Positions 1-12,900 of a stretch of DNA of 64,000 nt are shown here, one piece after another. The notes beneath the pieces are model-generated. The model saw nothing but the letters and a program-made list of their open reading frames with translations, was not told where the DNA came from and searched no databases. The stretch lies in assembly GCA_947561585.1 (NCBI GenBank), contig CANNZV010000267.1, positions 248,001-312,000 of the forward strand, read 5' to 3'. Positions within the stretch are counted from its first letter, which is position 1; every line of letters starts with the position of its first letter. The stretch is from Caprella mutica. Its lineage: Eukaryota > Arthropoda > Malacostraca > Amphipoda > Caprellidae. Made by a program: the position numbers and the translations under genes.

Positions 1-913
1 GATTACTAGTGTTAACTGGACACCAATCACAGATTGTGGCGCAGATGATGCTACAATTACCATTACGGCGACAGCAGGAAGTGGTACACTACAATATAGC
101 ATTGATGGTGGTACAACTTGGCAAGCAGCGAATACATTTACAGGCTTAGCGGCAGGTACTTATAATATTCAAATTCAACACACAGACGGTACTTGTACCG
201 TTCAAGGAGAGTTAGTCGAAATGATTACGCCGCTACCATTTGTAGCAACAGCGACTACGACTAACCCAATTGAATGTGGTACAAATAGCGGTACAATCAT
301 CGTAACGGCGGAAGGCGAAAGCGGCTTAGAATATAGCATTGACAACTTAAACTGGCAATCAAGCAACCAATTCTTAGGATTAGGTAGCGGCAATTACACG
401 GTTTATGTTCGTTATGAAGAAAATACATGTACACAAACACTGACCGATAATATCATCACTGCACCAACAGCAGCAAGCTTTAATGGCGCAGGCGTCACGA
501 CGACTAATCCAAGCAATTGTGATGTATTAGACGGTGAAATTATCGTAGATGCAACTGCTGGTACTATTGCTGGCAATACAGTTGCTATTCAATACAGCAT
601 TGATGGTTTCAACTGGCAAGCATCGAACACTTTCAGTGGTTTGGGCGCAGGTACTTATAATGTATTTATCCGCAATATGGGCGGTGTTTGCTCAGTAGCA
701 TTAGCAACTAATCCAGTGATTTTAACAACACCGGATGCGGGCACGATTACTAGTGTTAACTGGACACCAATCACAGATTGTGGCGCAGATGATGCTACAA
801 TTACCATTACGGCGACAGCAGGAAGTGGTACACTACAATATAGCATTGATGGTGGTACAACTTGGCAAGCAGCGAATACATTTACAGGCTTAGCGGCAGG
901 TACTTATAATACG
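1..913 (+). repeat. Exact internal duplication in the giant gene (1-169 = 745-913)
   Basis: Bases 1-169 recur at 745-913 with no difference that I can see, an offset of 744 bp (three repeat modules in frame). The sequence between is diverged, so the identity reflects recent gene conversion or duplication of one module rather than an ancient repeat. Confidence 0.85.
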
Positions 914-3900
914 CAAATCCAAAATACAGATGGTGCTTGTACTTTAATTGGCGAAATCGTAGTTGTTCCAGCCATTACAGCACCTGTTATTGCTACAGTA
1001 GAAACGACTAATCCAAGTAACTGTGATGACTTTGACGGTACAATTACTGTTTATGCAAACGGCAACTTTGGCTTAGAATATAGCATTGATAATGGCACGA
1101 CATGGCAATCAAGTAACGTATTCAGCAGCTTAACGGCGGGTGCTTACGACATTATTGTGAGAAATGACAATAATACTTGTGCAACAGTTTACGCATTAAA
1201 TAGCCTAACACTCGAAACGCCAATGACGGCAACAATTGACAATGTACTCTTCAGCAATCCAACAGATTGTGGCTTGGAAGACGGTTCTATTGTCATTGAA
1301 GCAACAGAAGGTACACACCCAAGTGGTAATAATGCCTTAGAATATAGTATTGATGGTTTTAACTGGCAAACAGATTTCACCTTCAATAATTTACCGGAAG
1401 GTGACTATAATGTATTTGTACGCAATGCGGCTGATGCTTCTTGCCAAATTGCTAACGCTGCAAATCCAGTAGCATTAGGTGCACCAAATGCACCACAAAT
1501 CACGAATGTAATCACGACTGATATTACAGACTGTGATGCTGCAAATGGTATCATTACAATTACTGCAATTGGTGGACAGGGTGTCCTTCAATATAGTATT
1601 GATGGCGGTATGACTTATCAAATAAGCAATATATTTGCTGACTTGGTAGCAGGAAATTACAACATCGTAGTAAGTAACGAAAATGCTACTTGTGCAACGA
1701 CTTATCCAACAGTCACCATCACAGAACCAACACCAGTTACTATAGATGATGTAGTATTTACACATCCATCTGATTGCGACGAAATAGACGGTACGATTAC
1801 GGTTTATGCATCAGGTGCAAGTGCATTAGAATACAGCGTAAATGGTGGTGCAACTTGGCAAACTAGTAATGTCTTTATCAATTTAATTGCTAATGACTAC
1901 ACTATTCAAGTACGTAATTCAGGAGCAACTTGCTTGACAACGGCCTTGGCTGAAATTACTTTAATCACGCCACAAGCAGCAACGATTAACGATGTAACTT
2001 CTACTCAACCGACGGATTGTGATACCGCTGATGGTACAATAACGATTGACGCAACAGCAGGCACAACAGCCAACGGTGCAGCGACTATTGAATATAGTAT
2101 CGATGGCATTAACTGGACAATAGATAATGTATTTACGGACTTAACAAATGGTACATATAGCATCTTTGTCCGTAATGTTGGAGAGACTTGTCAAACGGCT
2201 TATGTAAATAATTCAGTTGAATTACAAGCACCAAATGCACCACTTATCAAAGACGTGGTGATTACACATCCAACCAATTGTGGTAATGATGATGGTACAG
2301 TGACGATTACCGTTATTGACGGTCAAGCACCTTACCAATATGGTTTGTACTTAGACGGTGCAGCAGATACACTTTGGCAAGCAGGCAACCAATTCCTTGG
2401 TTTAGCAGGTGGTGCTTATAAAGTATTTGTACGCAACGACGATGGTTCTTGTTTGGCTTGTTTCCCATCGGTAGAACTGATTGCGCCAGTACAACCAATT
2501 ATCGACAATATAGTAAGCACTGACCCAAGTGATTGTGGCGAAAATGACGGTACGATTACTGTTTACGCTACGACTTATGAAGGTGCAGCATTCAGCATTG
2601 ACGGCGGTACTACTTGGCAAGCATCCAATGTGTTTATTAATGTAGCAGCAGGCGATTACCAAATTTCGGTGCGTAATGACGACGGAACTTGTGTAACAAA
2701 CGCAGCAACATTGACGAGCATCAACGGCTTAGCAGCGCCAGTTATTACAGATATTCAATTCAGTCACCCATCTGATTGTGATGTACAAGATGGCTCAATT
2801 GAAATCTTTGCAAACAATGCAGGCGAATACAGTATTGACGGTTTCAATTGGCAAACAACTGGTTCATTCATGGGCTTAAATGCAGGTACTTACAATATTT
2901 TCGTGCGCAATGCAGACGGAACTTGTGCAGTAGCAAGCATTAATAACCCATTAGAATTGCAAGCGCCAGATGCGCCAATTATCAAAGATGTAGTCTTGAC
3001 ACAACCTACGGATTGTGGAGTGAATGACGGTATTGTCCAAATCACAACAACTGGTGGTGACGGTAATTTACAATACAGTATTGATGGCGGAACAAGCTTC
3101 CAAAGCAATCCAAACTTTGTGGACTTAGCGCCAGGTGTTTACCAAGTAGTGGTAACTAATAGCGACGGTTCTTGTATGGTCATGTGGCCAAGTGTGGTAT
3201 TAGACCAGCCAGAATTGCCAACTATTGCAGACGTGATTACCACAGCACCAACAGATTGTGGCGAAAGCAATGGTACATTAGTCGTGATAGCATCTAGCGG
3301 AAACGCATTAGAATACAGCATTGACGGTGGTACTATTTGGCAATCAAGTAACCTATTCATCAACTTAGCAGGTGCTGATTATGATGTGCGGGTACGCAAT
3401 GTGCAAGGCAATTGTGAAACGACTTACGGTTTAGTAACCATTGACCAACCACAAGCACCATCTGTATTGACACCATTAGCGAATGTAAGTATTTGTTCTG
3501 GTAATTCAGCGCCAATTTCAATTGAAATTGACCAGAATATCATTGCTTATACTATCAATGGTAGTGGCGCATATTTGAATGATGCGATAGCAGGAAATAC
3601 GTTGACATTTGATGCTTATTTGAATGGTTCAGTGAGCAACTTCAATGTGACCTTAGTGGGCGAAAGTGGTTGTGATGTAGTAGAAAACTTTGCTCTTTTC
3701 CAGACAGCAGACCCAGAAGCAAACTTTGATGTCGTACAGCCAACTTGTTCTAATGCTTTAGTGGATATTTACTTTACAGGTGATGCAAGTCCGGGGGCTG
3801 TATTGAATTGGGAATTGAATGGCGCAACTATCGTTTACTCAAGCCCAGCAAGCGCAACTGAGCCAGCAGGCGCACACATCATTATGCAATGGGAGAGTAG

Positions 3901-6900
3901 CTTAGGTGCAAGTATTAACTTGGAAGTAAATGACGGTGGCTGTACAGATGAAAATGTACAGACGCATTTAATCCACCCACCAGCAGCTGACTTAGATGCT
4001 AATGTGACGGATTTAACGTCTTGTACAAACCCGAATGGCGCAATTGATTTACAATTGACGCACAATATTCCTTACGATATTACTTATACATTCGAATGGG
4101 AAGGACCAAATGGCTTCACTGCCAATACAGAAGATATCGAAAACTTAGAAGAAGGTACTTATTACGTGACGGTTGTTGATTTCAATTTATGTAAGAAAAC
4201 AGCACAATTCAATGTAGTAAAACCAGCGAACTTAGACTTGTTTGATGCAGTAGTTGTCAATAGTATGGGTTGTAATAGTGCAAGAGGTGCTTTCTCTGCT
4301 ATAATTGCAGGCGGTGTGGCACCTTACCAATTCACATTGACTCGTGTAGGCGATGGCGCTGCTCAGATAATTGATATGAATAGTACGAATGACTTAGAAA
4401 TGAGTTATGAGGGCTTGACACCAGGGATTTATAACTTACAAGTTTCAGATGCGAGTGCTTGTGGTAATATTGATTACACAACAGTAGTAGAAGAAACGAC
4501 TGGACCAGCAGCAGCGATTGCAAATGTCGTATTGCCGGAATGCTTAGGAAGTAATGGAACTTTTGACATTATCGTTTCAAGCGACGAAAGTCCATTTACT
4601 TATGACTTGTACTATGAAGGTCAATTAGAATTAGTAGGTGGTGTTATTCCAAATGCAACCGTAACTACTTCATTAGGCAACCGCCCAGAAGGGGAATATG
4701 TAGTTGTTATTACAGATGCAAACGGTTGTAAAAACGTCATCGACTTTGAGTTGATTTGTATTGATACTCGTGTAGATTGTGTAGGAATACTAGACCTAGT
4801 ACAACAACCAACAAACTGTGAGGCAAATGATGGTTCTATTAGCTTAACTAATCTACCAGCAAATGCAACTATTCTTTGGAGCAATAATAACAATACCCTG
4901 ATGACGGCGGATGCTACGCAAGTAGGTTTAGCAACTGGCGAATACCGTGTAACGGTGAGTAATGACGGTTGTGTTTCAACAATGACTTACAACTTAGTTG
5001 CACCACAAGGACCAATGATCACTTTGGATGTAACCACAGATGTAACTTGTCCGGCAGGTGCTGATGGGGAAGTAACCTTCAGCGTAAATGGACCAAGTTC
5101 TTATGTATATCACATCACAGGTGGAAATGGAGGCAATCAATTAAGCGTAAACATGCCAGTAGCTGGTGCGCAAACGGTGACACAAGGCGGCTTATCTGCC
5201 GATGATTACTACATCGTAGTAGTAGACCAAATTGTAGGTTGTCAGTCTGTAATGCCTTTCTCTATTACACAAAGTGAGGAATTAGAAATTTTTGTTTCTC
5301 CAATTCCTGTGTCTGAATGTTATGCAAATGACGGACGTTTAGAGATTGAAGTGCTTGGCGCAACTCCACCATATACTTTGACCACTGACTCAGGTTCGTA
5401 TGACTGGAACGCATTTAACCAATTCAACTCTATAGAAGGTTTACGAGAAGGTATTATTAGCTTCACGATAACGGACTTCAACGGTTGCTCGGATGATGTT
5501 AGCATTGATTTCGGAGCTGCACCAAGTTGTATAGATACTATTCCATTGACGATTAATCTAAACACATCACTAGACGCTTGTTTAGATGATATATTTGATT
5601 TGCCGGGCAATGTAACCAGCGCGACGGTTTGTCATGACGACCCAGCAACTGCAACTATCAATACAAATGACAATAGCTCTTGTATTAGTTTGACACCTAA
5701 CAGTCAATTTGCTGGCTTTGACACACTTTGTGTAGTACACTGCGACGACATAATTCCGAACTATTGCGATACAACAATCATTATTGTAACGGTACTGCCG
5801 ACTACGGATACCATAGAATTAATTTTACCACAAGATACGAGCGAAGAAATTTGCTTAGACGATACGATTTGGGAATTTGAAGAAGAGGTACTAACAACGG
5901 AATTCTGCGATGCAGGCAATCCAACGGAGGCTGAAGGTAGCCTACTAACCGCCAACTGCTTAACCATTAACACAACTGAAACGTTTACGGGCGAAGCCCA
6001 AACAATATGTGTGGTTCAATGCTACGAAGGTACTCCAACGGTATGCGATACAACGTATTTTGATGTGACCGTACTTCCTCCATCGGATACAATTACGGTG
6101 TATATTCCATTCGATGAAGACTTAACAGAATGCTTAGATGCGGATGTCTTAGAATATCCGGCTGATCTACAATCGGTGCAGTTCTGTGATGCAGGCGATG
6201 AAGCAACAGTACAAGGCACGACCTTGACAGATGATTGTGTGACGCTTTCTCCAAACCCAGGTTTTGTCGGTTCTGCTGACCCAATTTGCATCGTACACTG
6301 TTATGATGATGCAGGACAAATTTGTGATACGACGATTATTTACCCAATTGTTTTACCACCGACGGATACTATCGATGTTCTAATTCCAACTGGAACAGAC
6401 ACCGAGCTTTGTTTGGATAATATAGTGTTAGAATATCCTGCTAATGTCTTTAGTGCATCATTCTGTGATGCAGGCGATGAAGCAACTGTACAAGGTGTAA
6501 ACCTTGATGATAACTGTGTAACGCTTTCTCCAAACGATGACTTTATCGGAGCGATAGTTGACCCAATTTGCGTGGTACATTGCTACGATGCTGCGATGGA
6601 AATTTGCGATACGACTTACATTAATGTAACGGTATTGCCGGCAGTTGATACTGTTGATATCATTATACCAGCAAATGAGCCATTTGAATTGTGCCTAGAT
6701 GCAGAAACTTTAGAATATCCTGGTACTCTAGCTTCTACATCATTCTGCAATGCAGGTGATGCTAATGAGGCGGAAGCGACAGATATTACTGCAAATTGTG
6801 TAACGATTGACCCGAACGATGATTTCGTAGGGGAAGTGGCAGAGGTACTTTGTGTAGTACATTGCTACCAAGATGGTGTTTGTGATACGACTTACATCAA

Positions 6901-9900
6901 TGTAACGGTATTGCCAGAACCAACCATTGTCGATGTTCTAATTCCAACTGGAACAGACACCGAGCTTTGTTTGGATAATATTGCATTAGAATATCCTGCT
7001 AACATCCTTAGCACATCATTCTGTGATGCAGGCGACGAAGCAACTGTACAAGGTGTAAACCTTGATGATAACTGTGTAACGCTTTCTCCAAACGATGACT
7101 TTATCGGAGCGATAGTTGACCCAATTTGTGTGGTACATTGCTACGATGCTGCGATGGAAATTTGCGATACGACTTACATTAATGTAACGGTATTGCCGGC
7201 AGTTGATACTGTTGATATCATTATACCAGCAAATGAGCCATTTGAATTGTGCCTAGATGCAGAAACTTTAGAATATCCTGGTACTCTAGCTTCTACATCA
7301 TTCTGCAATGCAGGTGATGCTAATGAGGCGGAAGCGACAGATATTACTGCAAATTGTGTAACGATTGACCCGAACGATGATTTCGTAGGGGAAGTGGCAG
7401 AGGTACTTTGTGTAGTACATTGCTACCAAGATGGTGTTTGTGATACGACTTACATCAACGTAACGGTATTGCCAGAACCAATCATTGTCGATGTTCTAAT
7501 TCCAACTGGAACAGACACCGAGCTTTGTTTGGATAATATAGTGTTAGAATATCCTGCTAACATCCTTAGCACATCATTCTGTGATGCAGGAAATCCTGAC
7601 ATAGTGTTCGGTTCTGATATTGATGATAATTGTGTAACCCTAACGCCAGATGACAACTTCTTCGGAACAACGGATGACCCAATTTGCGTGGTACATTGCT
7701 ACGATGCTGCGATGGAAATTTGCGATACGACTTACATTAATGTAACGGTATTGCCGGCAGTAGATACTGTTGATATCATTATACCAGCAAATGAGCCATT
7801 TGAATTGTGCCTAGATGCAGAAACTTTAGAATATCCTGGTACTCTAGCTTCTACATCATTCTGCAATGCAGGTGATGCTAATGAGGCGGAAGCGACAGAT
7901 ATTACTGCAAATTGTGTAACGATTGACCCGAACGATGATTTCGTAGGGGAAGTGGCAGAGGTACTTTGTGTAGTACATTGCTACCAAGATGGTGTTTGTG
8001 ATACGACTTACATCAATGTAACGGTATTGCCAGAACCAACCATTGTCGATGTTCTAATTCCAACTGGAACAGACACCGAGCTTTGTTTGGATAATATTGC
8101 ATTAGAATATCCTGCTAACATCCTTAGCACATCATTCTGTGATGCAGGCGACGAAGCAACTGTACAAGGTGTAAACCTTGATGATAACTGTGTAACGCTT
8201 TCTCCAAACGATGACTTTATCGGAGCGATAGTTGACCCAATTTGTGTGGTACATTGCTACGATGCTGCGATGGAAATTTGCGATACGACTTACATTAATG
8301 TAACGGTATTGCCGGCAGTTGATACTGTTGATATCATTATACCAGCAAATGAGCCATTTGAATTGTGCCTAGATGCAGAAACTTTAGAATATCCTGGTAC
8401 TCTAGCTTCTACATCATTCTGCAATGCAGGTGATGCTAATGAGGCGGAAGCGACAGATATTACTGCAAATTGTGTAACGATTGACCCGAACGATGATTTC
8501 GTAGGGGAAGTGGCAGAGGTACTTTGTGTAGTACATTGCTACCAAGATGGTGTTTGTGATACGACTTACATCAACGTAACGGTATTGCCAGAACCAATCA
8601 TTGTCGATGTTCTAATTCCAACTGGAACAGACACCGAGCTTTGTTTGGATAATATAGTGTTAGAATATCCTGCTAACATCCTTAGCACATCATTCTGTGA
8701 TGCAGGAAATCCTGACATAGTGTTCGGTTCTGATATTGATGATAATTGTGTAACCCTAACGCCAGATGACAACTTCTTCGGAACAACGGATGACCCAATT
8801 TGCGTGGTACATTGCTACGATGCTGCGATGGAAATTTGCGATACGACTTACATTAATGTAACGGTATTGCCGGCAGTAGATACTGTTGAGGTTATTATTC
8901 CTTACGAAACGGACGAAATCATTTGTTTGGATGAAAACATCTTACAAAATGGCTACGATTTCGTAACGACCATGTGGTGTAATCAAGGTGATGAAAACAG
9001 CGTAGAAGCAATGCAATACTTCGGTAATTGCTTAAGTGTACACGGTGTGAATGGCTTTACGGGCTACAGCACAGAGTTGATTTGTATCGTACATTGCTAT
9101 GACAATGGCATATGCGACACGACTTACATCGACGTAACGGTATTACCTCCACATGATGTGATTGATATTGAATTGCCTAATGATGAAACGACGGAAATTT
9201 GCTTAGATGACTTAGCATTAGAATTCCCGGACAATATCCTTAGCACAAGCTTCTGTGATGCTGGCAATGCCAACGAAGTAGCAGCAACGGACATCAACGG
9301 CGCATGTATCACACTTGACCCAGCTACCAACTATGTTGGTCCAGCAGATGAAATTTGTGTTATACATTGCTACGATACTGCGGGCGAAATTTGTGATACA
9401 ACTATCTTGAACATAACTATTTTGCCTCCAACAGATACCATTGAGGTGACTATTTTAGGCGGTGAACCAGCACAAGAATGTATTGACTTTAGCTTGTTAC
9501 AATATCCGGGGGTCATCAGTAGCACGAGCTTCTGCGACGCTGGAAATGCTGCAACCGTAATGGCTACGGCATTATCTGAAAACTGCGTGACCTTAGAACC
9601 CGCAGATGGATTTGATGGTACTAGCAATGATTTGATTTGCGTATTGACTTGCTATGAAGATGGCGTATGCGATACTACCTATATCATCGTAACCGTAGAA
9701 CCACCAGTATGCGAATTAGCATTAGTAAGCGTGTTGAATTTCGATGCAACTTGTAACGAAAACAATGGCTACGCTACCGTTAATACTATCGGAGGCTATG
9801 GCGAATTGACCTACCAATGGTCAAACGGTCAGACCTCACAAACAGCAACAGGCTTAGGCTTTGGTGGCTATGATGTGACTATTACGGATGAGTTAGACAA

Positions 9901-12900
9901 TTGCTTCGTGATTGGTTCTGCTTGGATTGAAGCCATTGAAGTAACAACAACGGTAGCTGCTGAAGTTCTCGACGAACCAACATGTGGCGGCGCTAATGAT
10001 GGCGAAATTGTTTTAGCTATCAATAACTTTGGTACAGACTACACGCTCTTCCAAAACGGAGTGGCGATTGGCACAAACATGACGCAAACAAACGTATTAG
10101 TCAGTTCATTAGTAGCTGATGATTATACATTTGATGTTCTAGATGAGCAAGGTTGTACAACGAGCTTGAGCTTCACGCTCAACGAAGGTGCAATAACAAT
10201 TGAAACAACAGACTTTACCTTGCAAAATGTAAGCTGTAATGGAGCAAATGACGGCTCTATCACTAGCACAGATGCAACAATATATACCATTGAAAATACT
10301 GGCGGACAAATTCTCGGTACGACACCAGTAACTAATTTGGCAGCAGGTACTTATGTGATGACTGCTAACCTTGGCAGTTGCTCGACAACACGCACCGTAG
10401 AAATCACACAACCTGCGCCATTTACGATTAGTTCTACTATCGAAGACGAAGGCTGCCAAGGCAATAACGGCTCGATTAGCTTAATCATTACAGGCGCGCA
10501 AGTTCCTTATAATGTAGCTTGGAGCAATGGCATGACAGGCGCAAGCATTGACGAGCTAACAGCAGCAAGCTACGGCGTGACGATTACAGATGCAGCGGAT
10601 TGTGAGCAAATCATTAATAACCTTATCGTTAATGATGATTGTAACATCCCAGACCCAGTGACTTCAACCGTGGAAGTAACTATTCCTTTTGAAACACCAA
10701 CAGAGTTCTGCTTGGATGAAACGATTTTGGAATATCCTGCTACACCAACCATGTCCACTTTCTGTAACTTGGGCAGCCCAATGACAGTAATGGGTACTAG
10801 CATTATTGATAACTGTATCACTCTTGACCCAGGGCAAGGATTTAGCGGAACAAGCACCGACCAAATCTGTGTCGTTCATTGCTACTTCAACGAAACGGAA
10901 ATCTGTGATACGACTTATGTGGTAGTAACAGTTGGTACGCCAGTTTGTGATTTACAAATCACGAATGTTATTGAAAACGATGCAACTTGCGGACAAGCAA
11001 ATGGTAGCGCACAGGTCATGACTTCGGGCGGTGAAGGTATCTTAACCTACGCTTGGTCAAATGGTTTGACAACTGCTGCTGTTAATGATATTGCATCGGG
11101 TACTTACACTCTTACTATTACTGACCAAAACAACTGTGAAGTTATTGCTAATGTAAGCATTAGTAATAGTGCTGCAATGACATTGACAAGCACAAGTGAC
11201 GCTGCAACTTGCGAAGCAGACAACGGTACTATTGACTTGACTATTACAGGAGGTACACCGAACTTCGCCATCACTTGGAGTGGTACTGCGGGAGGTACAA
11301 TGAACAATGTAACGAGCAATACACCAACAATTAGCAATTTGCCAGCAGGTAGCTACAACATCACCGTAACCGATGAGAATGGATGTATGTCTGTAACTAC
11401 TGAAAATGTGGTTGCCGAAAATGGTGACAATACAGCTAATGCAAGCGTTCAAAATGAACCATCTTGTGGTGGCGGTAATGAAGGAAGCATTGAGTTAACC
11501 ATGACAGGAAGTGGTACTTATAGCATTACTCAAAACGGGAACTTAGTGACGTCAACAGCAACTAGTCCTTACTTAGTGACGGGCTTAAATGCAGGAACTT
11601 ATACATTCGTGCTAACGGACGAAAACGCTTGTGAAGCAAGCACAACGCTGACCTTGAATGAAATAACAGCAGCAGCTATTACGGCAACTGATGTGAGTAC
11701 AGTGAATGTAGATTGTGCTGGTGGAAACACAGGAGCAATTCTATCAAATACAGGTGCAGAATATAGCATTTACAGTGGTGTAAACTTCATAGGCAATACG
11801 CCACATATGGACTTGATTGCTGGAAATTATACGGTTGTATCTATGGATGGAAATTGCGAAAGCATGATTACCGTAACGATTACTCAACCAGACGCATTGA
11901 ATGTCAATAGCATGGTAATCGCTGAAGAATGTGATAATGATGCTGGCGCAATTACGCTTAACGTAACAGGCGGTATGTTCCCATACACCTACGCATGGAA
12001 CGGTACATCAGCTACTACGAATACAGCGTATAACTTGAGCGCAGGCAACTACGACGTAACGGTAACAGATGCCAACAACTGTAATGTCATCTTGACTGCT
12101 ATTCAAGTAAGTAACGACTGTCCAGACCCAATTTGCAACTTAGCATTAAGTAGCAACACCAATGACGCAACTTGTGGCGAAAACAATGGTAGTGCAGTAT
12201 TAAATGTGATGGGCAATATTGGCAACTTGACTTATGATTGGTCAGCAAATGTTTCTACTACGAACACGGCTACTGATTTAGCCCCAGGTACTTACAGCGT
12301 AACCATCACCGATGAAGTAACAGGATGTGTAGAAAATACAGTTGTCCTTATTAACGGAACGGCTGCTATCTCTGCTAATTTAGTTGCTTTCGATGAAACT
12401 TGCGACCAAGAAGGATACATTCAAGTAGAAATCATTGGTGGCACACCAGCATACAATCTTGCTTGGGAAGCTAATGGTTCTTTAGAGAATGCAACGAACT
12501 TGACGGACAACAACTTCACTATTCCTAACTTGTCGGCTGGTACCTACAGCGTGACCGTGACGGATGCAAATGGTTGTGAAACAATAGTAGCAACAGTTGT
12601 AGAACTAGACTGCGTAGAACCAGTCTGTAACATTGCTGTTACTATGAATACCAATGACGCAACTTGTGGCGAAAATAATGGTAGTGCAGTATTAAATGTG
12701 ATAGGCAATATTGGCAATTTGACTTATGATTGGTCAGCAAATATTTCAACAACGAATAGTGCTACTGATTTAGCGCCAGGTACTTATGGCATAACAATTA
12801 CTGACCAAACAACGAACTGTGTCGAAAACGTGGTAGTTAATATCAGCAGTTCTGCTGATATCTCTGCTAACTTAGTTGCCTTTGATGCAACTTGTGACCA

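Noticed and set aside
6372..8888. CRISPR or other short-repeat array
   Set aside because: The repeats are long, in frame and coding, without spacers of constant size.
11057..11452. 131-codon and similar minus-strand ORFs within the giant gene
   Set aside because: They are shadows created by the repetitive Thr/Asn/Gly-rich codons of the sense gene.
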